Positions 17,560 to 27,501 are shown, counted from the stretch's first letter. The stretch: 64,000 nt of DNA from Psychroserpens damuponensis (GCF_000826655.1 NZ_JXJO01000017.1:186001-250000), one strand, 5' to 3'. Numbers and translations are program-made. Notes: a model not told the origin generated them from the sequence alone.

Positions 17560-18561
17560 TTAAGACGCTTTCAATTTGCAAGTTTTAGAATTTCCGTCGA
17601 TAAAAACCTCTAATAGTTTAGCATTATCAGCATTAAAAACAACATTTTTAGTTATCGCAGGAAGCAAAATAGTTTCTCCCATTGTTAAAGTTTCGGTCAC
17701 ACCACCTGCAGTGATGTTTGCAGTACCTTCTACACACATGACTATTAAAAATGAATCTAATGATGTATAGTTTTTAGTGTAAGTATTTTTTAAGCTTAAA
17801 ATATTAGTTGTGAAATAGTCACAATCAACTAGGTTGGCACTTAAATTAGTCTCTAATGTATAATCTGCTTTACCGTTAGATGGAAAATGTTTTGTTGCCT
17901 TTTGAGCTAATTGGGTATGTAGTTCTCTTTTTTGACCTTTATCATCTTTACGATCCCAATCATAAACACGATATGTTATATCTGATGTTTGCTGTATTTC
18001 GGCTGCCAAAACTCCTGCTCCAATAGCGTGAATTTTACCTGCTGGTATAAAATAACTATCACCTTTTTTAACCGTCTCTCTGTTAAATACGGTTTCAACG
18101 TTACTAGAAGTTATATGATTTAATACGTCTGGCTTAGTTGTTTTATCTTTTAAGCCTAAAACAATATTAGCATCTTGATCACTATCCATAATGTACCACA
18201 TTTCTGTTTTACCAAACGAATTGTGATGTGACTTAGCCATGTCATTATCTGGATGTACTTGAACAGATAGATCTGTTTTAGCATCTAAAAACTTAATTAA
18301 CAATGGAAAGTTATGTCCAAACTGTTCAAAATTAGACTGACCCATAAATTGAGATTCATATCGTTCAATGAGTTCTTTTAGGTTAGAGCCTTTATAGCGT
18401 CCGTTACTTACTTGAGAAACATTTCCTTTTACATCTGAAATCTCCCAGCTCTCACCGACATTGCTGCTTACAGTATTCTTTGCTAATAAGTCGCCTAATT
18501 TATTACCACCCCAAATTTTTTCTTTTAATATTGGATTGAATTTTATTGGATATACTTTCAT
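17560..18561 (-). CDS. manA: Mannose-6-phosphate isomerase, class I
   Basis: A 333-residue cytoplasmic enzyme interconverting fructose-6-phosphate and mannose-6-phosphate, the entry to GDP-mannose. It shows KEIWGGNKLG-type N-terminal sequence, GESWEISD, the zinc motif QVHPDND, TEMWYIMD and PAGKIHAIGAG, followed by a second cupin. It is the last gene of a three-gene unit after the receiver-glycosyltransferase and the DxD-less glycosyltransferase (gaps of 11 and 5 bp). This ties mannose supply to polysaccharide synthesis. The family call is firm. Confidence 0.95.
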   Translation of the reverse strand: MKVYPIKFNPILKEKIWGGNKLGDLLAKNTVSSNVGESWEISDVKGNVSQVSNGRYKGSNLKELIERYESQFMGQSNFEQFGHNFPLLIKFLDAKTDLSVQVHPDNDMAKSHHNSFGKTEMWYIMDSDQDANIVLGLKDKTTKPDVLNHITSSNVETVFNRETVKKGDSYFIPAGKIHAIGAGVLAAEIQQTSDITYRVYDWDRKDDKGQKRELHTQLAQKATKHFPSNGKADYTLETNLSANLVDCDYFTTNILSLKNTYTKNYTSLDSFLIVMCVEGTANITAGGVTETLTMGETILLPAITKNVVFNADNAKLLEVFIDGNSKTCKLKAS

Positions 18562-18572
18562 TTTTCTGTGGT

Positions 18573-19067
18573 TTATAATTTACTTTGATAATGAAAATTT
18601 TCAACGTGTCTTTCTTGTTCGAGTATGGCTAAGTAATCAACTACAGAAAACAATTTTTGAAACAGAGTTTTTCTTTTATGCTGATTAACATTTTGCTCTT
18701 TATCATATTTGATAATGGTCTCTTGGTGGTCACCAATTGTTTTCATTACTTGGCTTAAATCTTCGCTTTGCTTATTAAATACATTTGAATTTATATAACC
18801 AATATGCTGTAATTTAAAATGATTGAACATATATCTAGCGCCAGATTTGACTGCTGAAATATCAGATTTGAATTTTTTGATATTTACAATTGACACATTA
18901 TCACATAGATCTTTAATGTCTTCTAAAAGTAAATATGTATTGTCTTTACTATCATTATTTACGAAACAGAATTGGATGCTTTTAAGCTCATGACAATAAT
19001 TAATTAATTGATTAGTATTGATGTCATTTTCGTAATTATGAAAAACAATTATAATTCCGGTTTTCAT
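18573..19067 (-). CDS. GT2-like protein lacking the catalytic DxD (pseudo-glycosyltransferase)
   Basis: A 164-residue protein that aligns by eye with the glycosyltransferase half of its upstream neighbour: CFVNNDSKDNT against CFVNDGSKDRT, and HIGYINSNVFN against YIGFLDADLST. The metal/nucleotide-binding DAD is replaced by NSN and the acceptor half is absent, so it should be catalytically dead. It is intact as a gene (no stops) and tightly spaced between the receiver-GT (5 bp) and manA (11 bp). It could therefore act as a regulatory partner of the neighbouring enzyme. A decaying duplicate is the alternative. Confidence 0.75.
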   Translation of the reverse strand: MKTGIIIVFHNYENDINTNQLINYCHELKSIQFCFVNNDSKDNTYLLLEDIKDLCDNVSIVNIKKFKSDISAVKSGARYMFNHFKLQHIGYINSNVFNKQSEDLSQVMKTIGDHQETIIKYDKEQNVNQHKRKTLFQKLFSVVDYLAILEQERHVENFHYQSKL

Positions 19068-19072
19068 TTGTT

Positions 19073-20254
19073 TTACACGACTTTAAATACTGGATCTACT
19101 TTAGCATTTTTATTTTTTTTCCCTCTGTATACCCAAGCAATTTGAGCTAATTGAAACACAATTTTCACTGAGTCTTTCATAGAAAGTTTAGAACCATCAG
19201 CATGAATCCATCTTTTTAAAGGTTGTTCACAAAGTAATGATTTTGCTTTTTTTAAGCCGAAATGAATACTCATTCTTTTAAAAATTTCGACATCAAAGAT
19301 CCATTGGGTTACAAACTTTTCACCAAAAGCTATTTTTATCACATCTTTATGAAAGATTTTAGCACCACATTGCGTGTCTTTAAAATCCATTTTTAAAATC
19401 TTTCTAATAATAAAGTTAATTGTTAAACTTATTATTTTTCGTGCTGACTCTTTAGTGATATCAGCACCCATTCTAGAGATTCTAGAACCACTTACAATTT
19501 TAAAATCTGACGTTTCAATAGTTTTAACCAAATCATCAAAATCTGCTAAGTCTGTTGATAAATCTGCATCTAAAAACCCTATATAATCTAGATCTTCTTT
19601 TTTAGCCATGTGCAACATTCCTAAACGCACAGCTTCTGCTTTTCCTCCATTTTTCTCACAATCGTAAACTGTGATAAAATCTTCGCGTCCTTTTTTAAGG
19701 TTATGAAGCACTTCTAAGGTTCTATCTTTACTACCATCGTTTACAAAACACAAGTGGTATCCCGAATTCTTATCTATATAATTTAAAAACTCATCACTTA
19801 ACAAACGTTCTTCCTCATTATAACAAGGTATAACAACACCAACGCAACGTTCTTGGATCATCACTTCACTTTTAGCGAAAGAGTTTTGTGTTTCTGGAGC
19901 TCCAATTAAACGTTTTACACGAGCACTAATTTCGTTTAAACTTAGTGGCTTTTTCATGTAATCATTAATACCTAATTCAAATCCCTCTGTAATTATATCA
20001 TCTTGAGTATTTCCTGACAATACCATAATTGATATTTCTCTCTTTTGTACTCTTCTAATATGCTTAACGATATCTAAACCAGAAAAAATTGGCATATTCA
20101 CATCTACAATAACTAAATCTGGGTCATATGAATGATATAGTTCTATGCCTTTTACAGCATCTGTTTCTATTTTCACTTCATACCCTAATTCTACCAAACG
20201 CTTTTGTAAAGGAAGTAAAACTAATTGTTGGTCATCTATAGCTAAAATTTTCAT
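19073..20254 (-). CDS. Receiver domain fused to a DPM1-type GT2 glycosyltransferase
   Basis: A 393-residue fusion. Residues 1-118 form a complete response-regulator receiver (acidic pair D7/D8, phospho-acceptor D51 in VDVNMPIFSG, K102 in MKKPLS). Residues about 137-380 form a GT-A family 2 domain of the dolichyl-phosphate mannosyltransferase type (GVVIPCYNEEERL, FVNDGSKDRT, DADLSTDLADF, GSRIS). No DNA-binding or membrane segment is seen. Phosphorylation would thus act directly on sugar transfer. It starts a unit with a dead paralogue and manA, and a LytTR-type box lies 82-115 bp upstream of its start. Confidence 0.92.
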   Translation of the reverse strand: MKILAIDDQQLVLLPLQKRLVELGYEVKIETDAVKGIELYHSYDPDLVIVDVNMPIFSGLDIVKHIRRVQKREISIMVLSGNTQDDIITEGFELGINDYMKKPLSLNEISARVKRLIGAPETQNSFAKSEVMIQERCVGVVIPCYNEEERLLSDEFLNYIDKNSGYHLCFVNDGSKDRTLEVLHNLKKGREDFITVYDCEKNGGKAEAVRLGMLHMAKKEDLDYIGFLDADLSTDLADFDDLVKTIETSDFKIVSGSRISRMGADITKESARKIISLTINFIIRKILKMDFKDTQCGAKIFHKDVIKIAFGEKFVTQWIFDVEIFKRMSIHFGLKKAKSLLCEQPLKRWIHADGSKLSMKDSVKIVFQLAQIAWVYRGKKNKNAKVDPVFKVV

Positions 20255-20335
20255 ATTAAGTAGGTTTATGTTTTAATTACGAGTCAAAAGTACTAGACAA
20301 GAGGCTTTTATATTTTAAATTTAGCTGAATCTAAT

Positions 20336-20369
20336 ATTTAGTGTAGACGAATGGTAGATTGCTGTAGAT
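20336..20369 (-). promoter_or_regulatory. LytTR-type box A (between REC-GT and the membrane GT operon)
   Basis: Read leftward: ACAGCAAT, ACCATTCGT and ACACTAAAT at 11-bp steps, so the outer two half-sites are 22 bp apart. It lies 82 bp upstream of the receiver-GT start. It also lies immediately (8 bp) upstream of the predicted -33 element of the rightward operon, a typical activator position. Confidence 0.7.
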
Positions 20370-20377
20370 AATTAAAA

Positions 20378-20407
20378 TTTGAACCTCTGTTAAATTATAT
20401 ATCTTTA
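20378..20407 (+). promoter_or_regulatory. Predicted promoter of the membrane GT operon
   Basis: TTTG at 20378 and TATCTTTA at 20400 (consensus TAnnTTTG, last base differs) are 18 bp apart, as in Bacteroidota sigma-A promoters. The ATG follows at 20435. Confidence 0.6.
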
Positions 20408-20434
20408 CCATTATGTTATCACTTAGGTTAATAA

Positions 20435-23400
20435 ATGAAGGAAACCTCGAATAAATATTTAATATCTGCGCTGCTTTTAGGCTTAGCGTTTCATGGTAGT
20501 GCTATATTTTTCACTTTAGAGACTACTTATGACGCTTTAATCCACTTATTTTTTGCAGATCATTATGCCAATAGTTGGTTTGAACCTTGGAACTATGAAT
20601 GGTACACTGGTTTTACAGTACAGAGCTATCCGCCTTTAGTGCACCAAACTATCGGTTTACTTTCTATGGTTGGTGGATTAAAGTTTGGTATGTTTAGTGT
20701 AGCGCTTATTGCCATTGTATTATTTATTACTGGTACGTATCGATTTTCACTATTAATGACAGCCAATAAAACTGTGGCTGGTTATGCCTGTCTCTTAGCT
20801 GTTTTTTCATCTTCGTTTGTAGAGACCTTACATATTTTTGGTCAATTACCTAGTATAGTTGGTGTTTCGGTGTTAATGCATGCACTACCAGAAATCTATT
20901 TGTGGTTAAAAACAGGACGTAAATGGTACTTAGCTACTAGCTTATCTCTTATTGCTGTTACAGTCACCTCACATCATGTAACACCAATTTTTGGGATGGT
21001 ATTTTTCATCTTCCCTTTAATAGGCATGGTATTAATGGATGTATCTCGAGAACAGGTAAACACCATGAAAGAAGTTACTTTCAAAATATTTTTGAATACC
21101 TTTTTTAAACTCTTTAAACGCATTGTAAGTTTTGGGATGTTGTCTTTAGTATTAATTATCGGTTGTATTTTTCCGTATTGGTTAAACTCTAAAGCCAACC
21201 CAATTACCCAAGTGCCAATACCGCATGGTTCACGTGATAATTTCTTAGAGATCACGTCTTCTGGTTTAGTATTCTTTTTAATTCCTTGGGGAATTTTACT
21301 CATATTATTGCCTTATATATTTTACAGATATTACAGCAAACGTTACTTGTTTTTTGGTTTATCGGTTACTATTTGTACTATTTTAGGAACTGGCGGAACA
21401 ACACCTGTACCTTTAAAAATGTTAGGCGAAACAGCTTTTAATATTTTAACCTTAGACCGTTTTACACTTTGGGCTTCTATATTATCTATTCCTTTAATGG
21501 GTGAATTTGCCTATCGTTTTGTAGAAGGTGATTTAAAGGAACTTATTCAATCTAAATTTGGTGCTGTTTACCATCGTATTATTGGTGGTATACTTGCAGG
21601 CTTGACTGTGTTTATGGTGGTCTTTACCATGAGCTTAAATTACTTTAGACCATCACAACCACAGAAAATAAAAATGTTGCCTATTGTGAATTTCTTAAAT
21701 CAGGATGACCATGATAAATGGCGCTTTTTAACACTTGGTTTTGGCGACCAAATGGCTTGGCTTAGTGCGCAAACCGATGCTATGACTGTAGATGGCAACT
21801 ACCATTCGGCAAGACGATTACCTGAGCTCACTACAAGACCTATTGAGCGTTTAGAAAATTCAAAATTTAAAGGTGTTGCTGGTATTGGTTCGTTACAACA
21901 GTTTTTAACCACACCAGAAAAATATAATTTGAAATACATTTTCTCTAACGATAAATTTTACGACCCTATTCTCTATTTCTGCGGATGGCAACGTTTACGA
22001 CAATTAGAAAATGGCATTATGGTTTGGGAACGCCTTAATATTCCGCCAGTTTCAGCTATTTTACCAAAGGAAGATGTTGCTAAATGGTTGAAAATTCATT
22101 GGGGAATTATGCCATTTTTAACCGTTTTAATTGCCTTTGTTTTAAACATACAAATGCTATTTGTTATTGCTTTAAAAACACGCATAAAGCCATTACCAGA
22201 TTTTCTAAAATTCCCAATAACATATAAAAAGTTTAATAGAAATGTATTGCGAATTACCCACCTTTGGTCTTTAATTTTAGCCATTGTTGTGTTTTATGGT
22301 ATCTACTTATTCTATCTAAAAAACGAATCACAAATTACTCCAGAAAACGCTATTGTGGCGTATTACGACGCTTTAGATTTTAAAGAATTTGAAAAAGCTC
22401 ATAGCCTTATAGACCCAAATAGCAATATACCTATTGCGCAATATATGCTAGAGATTTCGGTAACGGATGGTTTATTGAGTAGTTACGCTAAAATGGATGC
22501 CATTGAAACCGAAATCACAGCACTTAACGATAGTACGGTTTCGGCAAAAGTAACTAGCCAATGGATCACACCTTTAGAAAAAATTGAAAAAGTAGATTAC
22601 AAATCGTTGTCTAAAATTAAAGGCAAATGGTATTTACAACCCGATGATTTAAACAACGATTTACCACCAGACCAGTTGTATTCTGATAACGTCACTAAAT
22701 ATTTTAACCAAGGTCGACGAAGAATTACCACTGAAGCCACACATCATGAAGACATTTTAAAACAGCCCGTTTTAGAAGTTATTCAGGCAAAATTGGTTCA
22801 GTTTGATGGTAGTTATGCTATTATTGGCGAAGTTCAAAATATAGATAATGTACCTGCAGATGTTATTTTAAAAGGCACACTTTACAATGATGACAATAAG
22901 CAACTAGCTACGTACAATGCAAAATATCATGTAAAACATAAATTAATGCCAAAGGAATCGAGTAGTTTTAGAATTAATTTTGAAGGCATTGCCTGGTCTA
23001 AAACACAAGATTCTATTCCAGATACGTTTAATCCAGATGAATTTACTCCTGTTGAATTTGAAGAACAACCTACAAAATTCAACTTGCAAGTTGCCGGAAA
23101 TGTTTCAGGATCTGATTTATATAAAAACGTTGTATTGAGTGATGTGAATATTAAAAACTGCATGCTTAACGGTAATTTATTTAATAGTGGTATTCAAGAA
23201 ATAACGATTCCTCAATTATTAATAAGTTATTACGATAAAGATCAAAACTTGGTTTGGGTAGATCATATGTTTGTAAAAGCTGGTGTGCGACAACAACGTA
23301 AGCAACATTTTGAATATCCGATTATAATTGATGGCGATGTAAAGATTATAAATGACGACATGAAAAACATTTTTGTAAACGGTTTACCAAACGAAGATAT

Positions 23401-23524
23401 TTCAGATAAAATAGTACCAAATAGAATTAAAAACCATACCAATGAGGAATTACAACCCATTGACCATCTCGATTTTAGTGGAATTAAAATTGAAATTAAC
23501 ACGTATATAGGAAGTCCTAATTAA
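20435..23524 (+). CDS. Large polytopic GT-C-like membrane protein (PTPS-related type)
   Basis: A 1029-residue protein. The first ~620 residues hold roughly a dozen membrane segments, with an early acidic loop motif (ETTYDALIH) and AYPPL-like SYPPLVHQ, as in GT-C glycosyltransferases annotated as '6-pyruvoyl-tetrahydropterin synthase related' membrane proteins. Residues about 640-1029 are periplasmic: an NTF2-like segment (AIVAYYDALDFKEFEKAH) and Ig-like domains. It starts a three-gene operon with a secreted Ig protein and a glycoside hydrolase (overlaps of 1 and 7 bp). It probably assembles or modifies a surface polysaccharide; the sugar is unknown. Confidence 0.7.
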   Translation: MKETSNKYLISALLLGLAFHGSAIFFTLETTYDALIHLFFADHYANSWFEPWNYEWYTGFTVQSYPPLVHQTIGLLSMVGGLKFGMFSVALIAIVLFITGTYRFSLLMTANKTVAGYACLLAVFSSSFVETLHIFGQLPSIVGVSVLMHALPEIYLWLKTGRKWYLATSLSLIAVTVTSHHVTPIFGMVFFIFPLIGMVLMDVSREQVNTMKEVTFKIFLNTFFKLFKRIVSFGMLSLVLIIGCIFPYWLNSKANPITQVPIPHGSRDNFLEITSSGLVFFLIPWGILLILLPYIFYRYYSKRYLFFGLSVTICTILGTGGTTPVPLKMLGETAFNILTLDRFTLWASILSIPLMGEFAYRFVEGDLKELIQSKFGAVYHRIIGGILAGLTVFMVVFTMSLNYFRPSQPQKIKMLPIVNFLNQDDHDKWRFLTLGFGDQMAWLSAQTDAMTVDGNYHSARRLPELTTRPIERLENSKFKGVAGIGSLQQFLTTPEKYNLKYIFSNDKFYDPILYFCGWQRLRQLENGIMVWERLNIPPVSAILPKEDVAKWLKIHWGIMPFLTVLIAFVLNIQMLFVIALKTRIKPLPDFLKFPITYKKFNRNVLRITHLWSLILAIVVFYGIYLFYLKNESQITPENAIVAYYDALDFKEFEKAHSLIDPNSNIPIAQYMLEISVTDGLLSSYAKMDAIETEITALNDSTVSAKVTSQWITPLEKIEKVDYKSLSKIKGKWYLQPDDLNNDLPPDQLYSDNVTKYFNQGRRRITTEATHHEDILKQPVLEVIQAKLVQFDGSYAIIGEVQNIDNVPADVILKGTLYNDDNKQLATYNAKYHVKHKLMPKESSSFRINFEGIAWSKTQDSIPDTFNPDEFTPVEFEEQPTKFNLQVAGNVSGSDLYKNVVLSDVNIKNCMLNGNLFNSGIQEITIPQLLISYYDKDQNLVWVDHMFVKAGVRQQRKQHFEYPIIIDGDVKIINDDMKNIFVNGLPNEDISDKIVPNRIKNHTNEELQPIDHLDFSGIKIEINTYIGSPN

Positions 23525-24744
23525 TGCAAATAAAGCACACATACTTATTACTTTTAGGGTTGATATTATTATCATCCTTTGCTGTTATACAAGAAACTGA
23601 AGTTACTACAACTGATATAAAATTAACATCAACTCAAACCGAATTTGTAGTTGGCCAACCTGTTGTGCTTACATTTTCAACGTCAAGTGAAGTACAATTA
23701 GATCTATATTGCTCTAATAGTTATGGGTCTACAATTATTTCTTCAAGCTTAAAAAACAATACATTAGAATTTATTATTCCTGAAAATATCACTAAAAAAA
23801 TTGGTGCTATAAACTGGACTTTACTAGATGATAACAAATCACTTTCAGGAAAACTACACATTTTACCAAAACCAGAAGTGGCTACTATGGAAACGTATAT
23901 TGGCCCACCAAGTATAGAATCTGGCGGAAAAGATTATACCACTTTAGTGGTTATTCCAACAGATTCATTAGATAATCCTTTACCAACACATACTTTGGTT
24001 GATGCTAAATTTCAGTTTTTAGATTCAGAAGAAGGTTTTGACATTTTTACAAAAAATTTAATCGCATATCGTAACATCTATTCACAACCAGAAAGTGGTA
24101 GAATGTTAGTATCTTCAGAAAGTATTGGCATCAATTCTAAAGAATATACTATTAACGTCATGCCAGCGATACCTACAAATTTTAAAATTTCAGCAACACG
24201 ACCACATGATTATGCAGACGGAAATCAAGTGACTACATTTTGGACTACCATTATAAAAGACGAGTATAACAATGTAGTTAGCGATGGTACTTTTGTAACA
24301 TTTTTTATTAAAAACGGAAAAGGTCATATTCTTAAAACAACAGGAACCACGATTGATGGTATTGCGAATTCAAAAATTATTCATCCAGATTTTGCAGATA
24401 AATGGAGCATTAAAGCTTACGTAGATGGCATGTCTGAGAGCAATAGTATTTCTATAAGCTATAAACAAGTGATTAAAGATTTTAATGTTGAATTCTCAGA
24501 GCATAACAGACTTGTTGAAATTGGACCATTACAAAGTTTTATGGACCAAATGATACCAGATGGAATGCATATTAAACTTCATATTTACCATAATAATTTG
24601 CGTGTAAATACGTTAACTAAAACCTCATTTAATGGCTATACTAGTTTTAAATTAAAACCAGCTATTTATGAAAATGGCAGTTATAATTTTAAGGTTGAAA
24701 CTGCTGGCTTATCAAAAGAATTTAAATCAATAAAACTATGGTAA
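23524..24744 (+). CDS. Exported Ig-like/invasin-like domain protein of the polysaccharide operon
   Basis: A 406-residue protein with an N-terminal signal (MQIKHTYLLLLGLILLSSF) and beta-rich Ig-like repeats; GGKDYTTLVVIPTDSLDNPLP and DGNQVTTFWTTIIKDEYNN resemble bacterial Ig-like (Big1/invasin) modules. No sorting domain or lipobox is evident. Its ATG overlaps the previous stop (TAATG) and its end overlaps the hydrolase start by 7 bp, so all three are one unit. A periplasmic scaffold or polysaccharide-binding role is inferred; no family name is certain. Confidence 0.65.
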   Translation: MQIKHTYLLLLGLILLSSFAVIQETEVTTTDIKLTSTQTEFVVGQPVVLTFSTSSEVQLDLYCSNSYGSTIISSSLKNNTLEFIIPENITKKIGAINWTLLDDNKSLSGKLHILPKPEVATMETYIGPPSIESGGKDYTTLVVIPTDSLDNPLPTHTLVDAKFQFLDSEEGFDIFTKNLIAYRNIYSQPESGRMLVSSESIGINSKEYTINVMPAIPTNFKISATRPHDYADGNQVTTFWTTIIKDEYNNVVSDGTFVTFFIKNGKGHILKTTGTTIDGIANSKIIHPDFADKWSIKAYVDGMSESNSISISYKQVIKDFNVEFSEHNRLVEIGPLQSFMDQMIPDGMHIKLHIYHNNLRVNTLTKTSFNGYTSFKLKPAIYENGSYNFKVETAGLSKEFKSIKLW

Positions 24745-26255
24745 GTATTAACAAAAACATATTACGCACCATATTAATTGCCTCATATATTATGATAGTT
24801 GCCTTAATAATTTCTGGTGTTAGCGCACTATTTAGTTATTTAAATACAGGAGCCGACCGAAGCACGATGCTACATACCGAAATTAAAAAGGTAGACCAAT
24901 ACGCACCAAAAATGGATTGGGAACCGTTGCAAAATGAAGGCAGACCAATGGACGACCAAACCTTAAATGCTATTCAGCATGATTATTTAGATGCTTGGTA
25001 CGTCAAACAAATTGCCTACAAGAGTAATAAAACGGCCGGAATTAAAGATTACTACACAGACAGTGCAAGAAAAAATTTATTTGACTTTATAGATTTAAAC
25101 AAAGCTCAAGACATTAGCATTGAAGCCACAACATTGAGCCATAATCCCACGTTAGAGTTTTTTAGTCAAGATGGACAATTAGCAGTAATTACCGACCGCA
25201 ACGTTATAGAGTACAAACGCGTTTTTAAAGCTAAAGAATTAATCCTTGAAACTAAAGAAAAATCAAATTATCAAATGGTATGCCTGCTAGAAGATGGCTT
25301 TTGGCGCATAAGACATTTAGTAAAAGATAGTACTGAAATTTTTAAACCAGAACCAAAACCAATAGCTGTTGATAGCTTGAACATTAGAGGCATTAATTAC
25401 TATCCGCAAGCTAATCCTTGGAATATGTTTGGAGATGATTTCTCTACAGACACTATTTCTAAAGACTTTAAAATTATTAAAGATGCTGGTTTAAACTCGG
25501 TTCGTCTTTTTGTACAGTATGAAGACTTTGGAAAAGAACATATTGATGCAAAAAAAATTGAAAAATTAAAACAAACCTTAGATACTGCTGAAGCTAATGA
25601 TCTAAAAGTCGTTTTAACGTTATTTGATTTTTTTGGTGATTATTCCGTGATGAATTGGACCTTAAATCAGCGACACGCGGAAGCTGTAGTTAATGCCGCA
25701 AAAGACCACAACGCACTATTGGCTTGGGATATTAAAAACGAGCCTAATCTAGATTTTGAATCACGAGGAAAAGATAATGTCATCGCTTGGTTGGATAATA
25801 TGATTGATTTGGTAAAATCTACAGACTCAATTCACCCTGTAACTATTGGTTGGTCGAATACTGAAAGTGCTACCATATTAAAAGACAAATTAGATTTTAT
25901 ATCGTTTCATTATTATGAAGATTTAGAAAATTTAGATGCAGCAGTTGCGGCTATAAAAACAGAAATAACAGATAAACCGCTGGTTCTTCAAGAATTTGGA
26001 TTATCGTCTTATTCAGGTATTTGGAAACCTTTTGGATCATCTGACGAAGACCAAGCTAACTATCACAAAAAAATCCAAGAACAAATTGCAGCGAATAACT
26101 TACAATTTATGTCTTGGACTTTGTATGATTTTACAGATGTACCTACAGATGTTGTGGGCAGCAGACCTTGGCGTCGTAACACCCAAAAACGATTTGGGTT
26201 TATTAATTCAAAGGGAGAAAAGAAAGAAGCATTTAAATATATTTCTAATCAATAA
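24738..26255 (+). CDS. Membrane-anchored GH5-like glycoside hydrolase
   Basis: A 505-residue protein: one N-terminal membrane segment (about 9-34), a ~170-residue domain of unknown type, then a TIM-barrel hydrolase from about 215 to 505. Clan-A catalytic residues are visible: acid/base E335 in WDIKNEPN and nucleophile E419 in LVLQEFG, with HYYED and WTLYDF also typical. It would face the periplasm. Hydrolases of this kind in export loci trim or free the chain during secretion. It is the third gene of the membrane GT operon. The exact GH family is uncertain. Confidence 0.82.
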   Translation: MVSINKNILRTILIASYIMIVALIISGVSALFSYLNTGADRSTMLHTEIKKVDQYAPKMDWEPLQNEGRPMDDQTLNAIQHDYLDAWYVKQIAYKSNKTAGIKDYYTDSARKNLFDFIDLNKAQDISIEATTLSHNPTLEFFSQDGQLAVITDRNVIEYKRVFKAKELILETKEKSNYQMVCLLEDGFWRIRHLVKDSTEIFKPEPKPIAVDSLNIRGINYYPQANPWNMFGDDFSTDTISKDFKIIKDAGLNSVRLFVQYEDFGKEHIDAKKIEKLKQTLDTAEANDLKVVLTLFDFFGDYSVMNWTLNQRHAEAVVNAAKDHNALLAWDIKNEPNLDFESRGKDNVIAWLDNMIDLVKSTDSIHPVTIGWSNTESATILKDKLDFISFHYYEDLENLDAAVAAIKTEITDKPLVLQEFGLSSYSGIWKPFGSSDEDQANYHKKIQEQIAANNLQFMSWTLYDFTDVPTDVVGSRPWRRNTQKRFGFINSKGEKKEAFKYISNQ

Positions 26256-26295
26256 ATTTAGCCACTACCTTGATCGCATATTCCTTAATTTTTAG

Positions 26296-27501
26296 TTATA
26301 CTGATACTGTTGCGATTCCTTTAGATTTCTTAGCAATAATCTGCTTAAAACTATCTATATACATTTCTGCAATTTGAGACATTGGATGTGCTGTTGCAGC
26401 TAAATAATTTGTTTTAGCCAATTCTAATCTATAAGCATCGTTTGTAACAATAGCTTCAATGGCTTTTGCCAAACTCTCTACACTTGTTGGCTCAAAAAAC
26501 TCTCCTCTATAACCTTCGTCTTTTACCAATAATGCTAAATCACCTAAATCTGGCATAACAACTGCTTTCCCATAACTTCCTGCTTGATGTAATACTCCAG
26601 AACTTCCAGTTGTTGATGTATAAGGAAATACAACTGCGGCACTTTCATTAAATAATACTGGCACTTCTACTTCTTCTACATATCCAGTAAAACGTACTTG
26701 TGGTACATGCTTATAATCTTCTTGTACTTTTGCTAAATAACCAGGTACATTTGGATTGTCTGTTCCTGCAATTACAACTTCAAGATCTAAGCCAGTAGAA
26801 GCTCTTACGATTTCTACAGCTTCAATCATACCTTCTACTTTTTTATAGGTTCCAAATTTTCCAAATGTCATAATTTGTAATGGACCTTCTGGCAAGGTAT
26901 AATCTGGTTCTTCTGGAATTTCAAATGTTCCATGAGGAATTAATTTCACATTATTAGCACCATATTTATTTTCTAAAATATCCACATACTTTTGCATTGT
27001 AACAGCTACTGTATCTGCTTTTAGAATTAATTTTGTTAGTGTTGTACCAATAAATCCGTAAATGCTTTGCATTAATTTATTTGAGGTAAAACCTGCACTA
27101 CCTAAATCTACTTCTTCAAGAATATTATGTAATAAAACGATATTAGGAATTTTCTTTAGTTTACATACCATTGGTAACATTAAACCTAAAGCTGCTGCAA
27201 TTTTCTTATCTCCAAATTTCATAAATTGTAAGTTAAACAACACTGAATCTGGTTTTGTATGATTAATTGCTTTGGTTACTGATAGTATGTTTTTATAGCT
27301 ATTAAAAGACCAACATTCTTTGACCGTAATCTTACAACCAGCTTCTGTAAACTGAATATCCTTAGCTCCTTCCGTTTTATCTGTTAACAAAATAAGTTCT
27401 GTGACATCTTGGTTTTGCCTAAACTGCTTCACTAAATGATAAGCATATTCATTTAATGTTACTTTACTTGGTGGATATGCCGTTACAATTGCTAGTTTCA
27501 T
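26296..27501 (-). CDS. GT4-family glycosyltransferase
   Basis: A 401-residue cytoplasmic enzyme with the two-Rossmann GT-B layout. The N-terminal domain begins MKLAIVTAYPPSK. The C-terminal domain carries MTFGKFGTYKKVEGMIEA, VIAGTDNP, VRFTGYVEE, and the donor-binding FPYTSTTGSSGVLHQAGSYGKAVV with a downstream acidic residue. It transfers a nucleotide sugar, probably to a lipid-linked polysaccharide intermediate. It is separated from the flippase gene upstream by 329 bp holding a LytTR-type box and a terminator, so it is its own transcription unit. Confidence 0.9.
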   Translation of the reverse strand: MKLAIVTAYPPSKVTLNEYAYHLVKQFRQNQDVTELILLTDKTEGAKDIQFTEAGCKITVKECWSFNSYKNILSVTKAINHTKPDSVLFNLQFMKFGDKKIAAALGLMLPMVCKLKKIPNIVLLHNILEEVDLGSAGFTSNKLMQSIYGFIGTTLTKLILKADTVAVTMQKYVDILENKYGANNVKLIPHGTFEIPEEPDYTLPEGPLQIMTFGKFGTYKKVEGMIEAVEIVRASTGLDLEVVIAGTDNPNVPGYLAKVQEDYKHVPQVRFTGYVEEVEVPVLFNESAAVVFPYTSTTGSSGVLHQAGSYGKAVVMPDLGDLALLVKDEGYRGEFFEPTSVESLAKAIEAIVTNDAYRLELAKTNYLAATAHPMSQIAEMYIDSFKQIIAKKSKGIATVSV

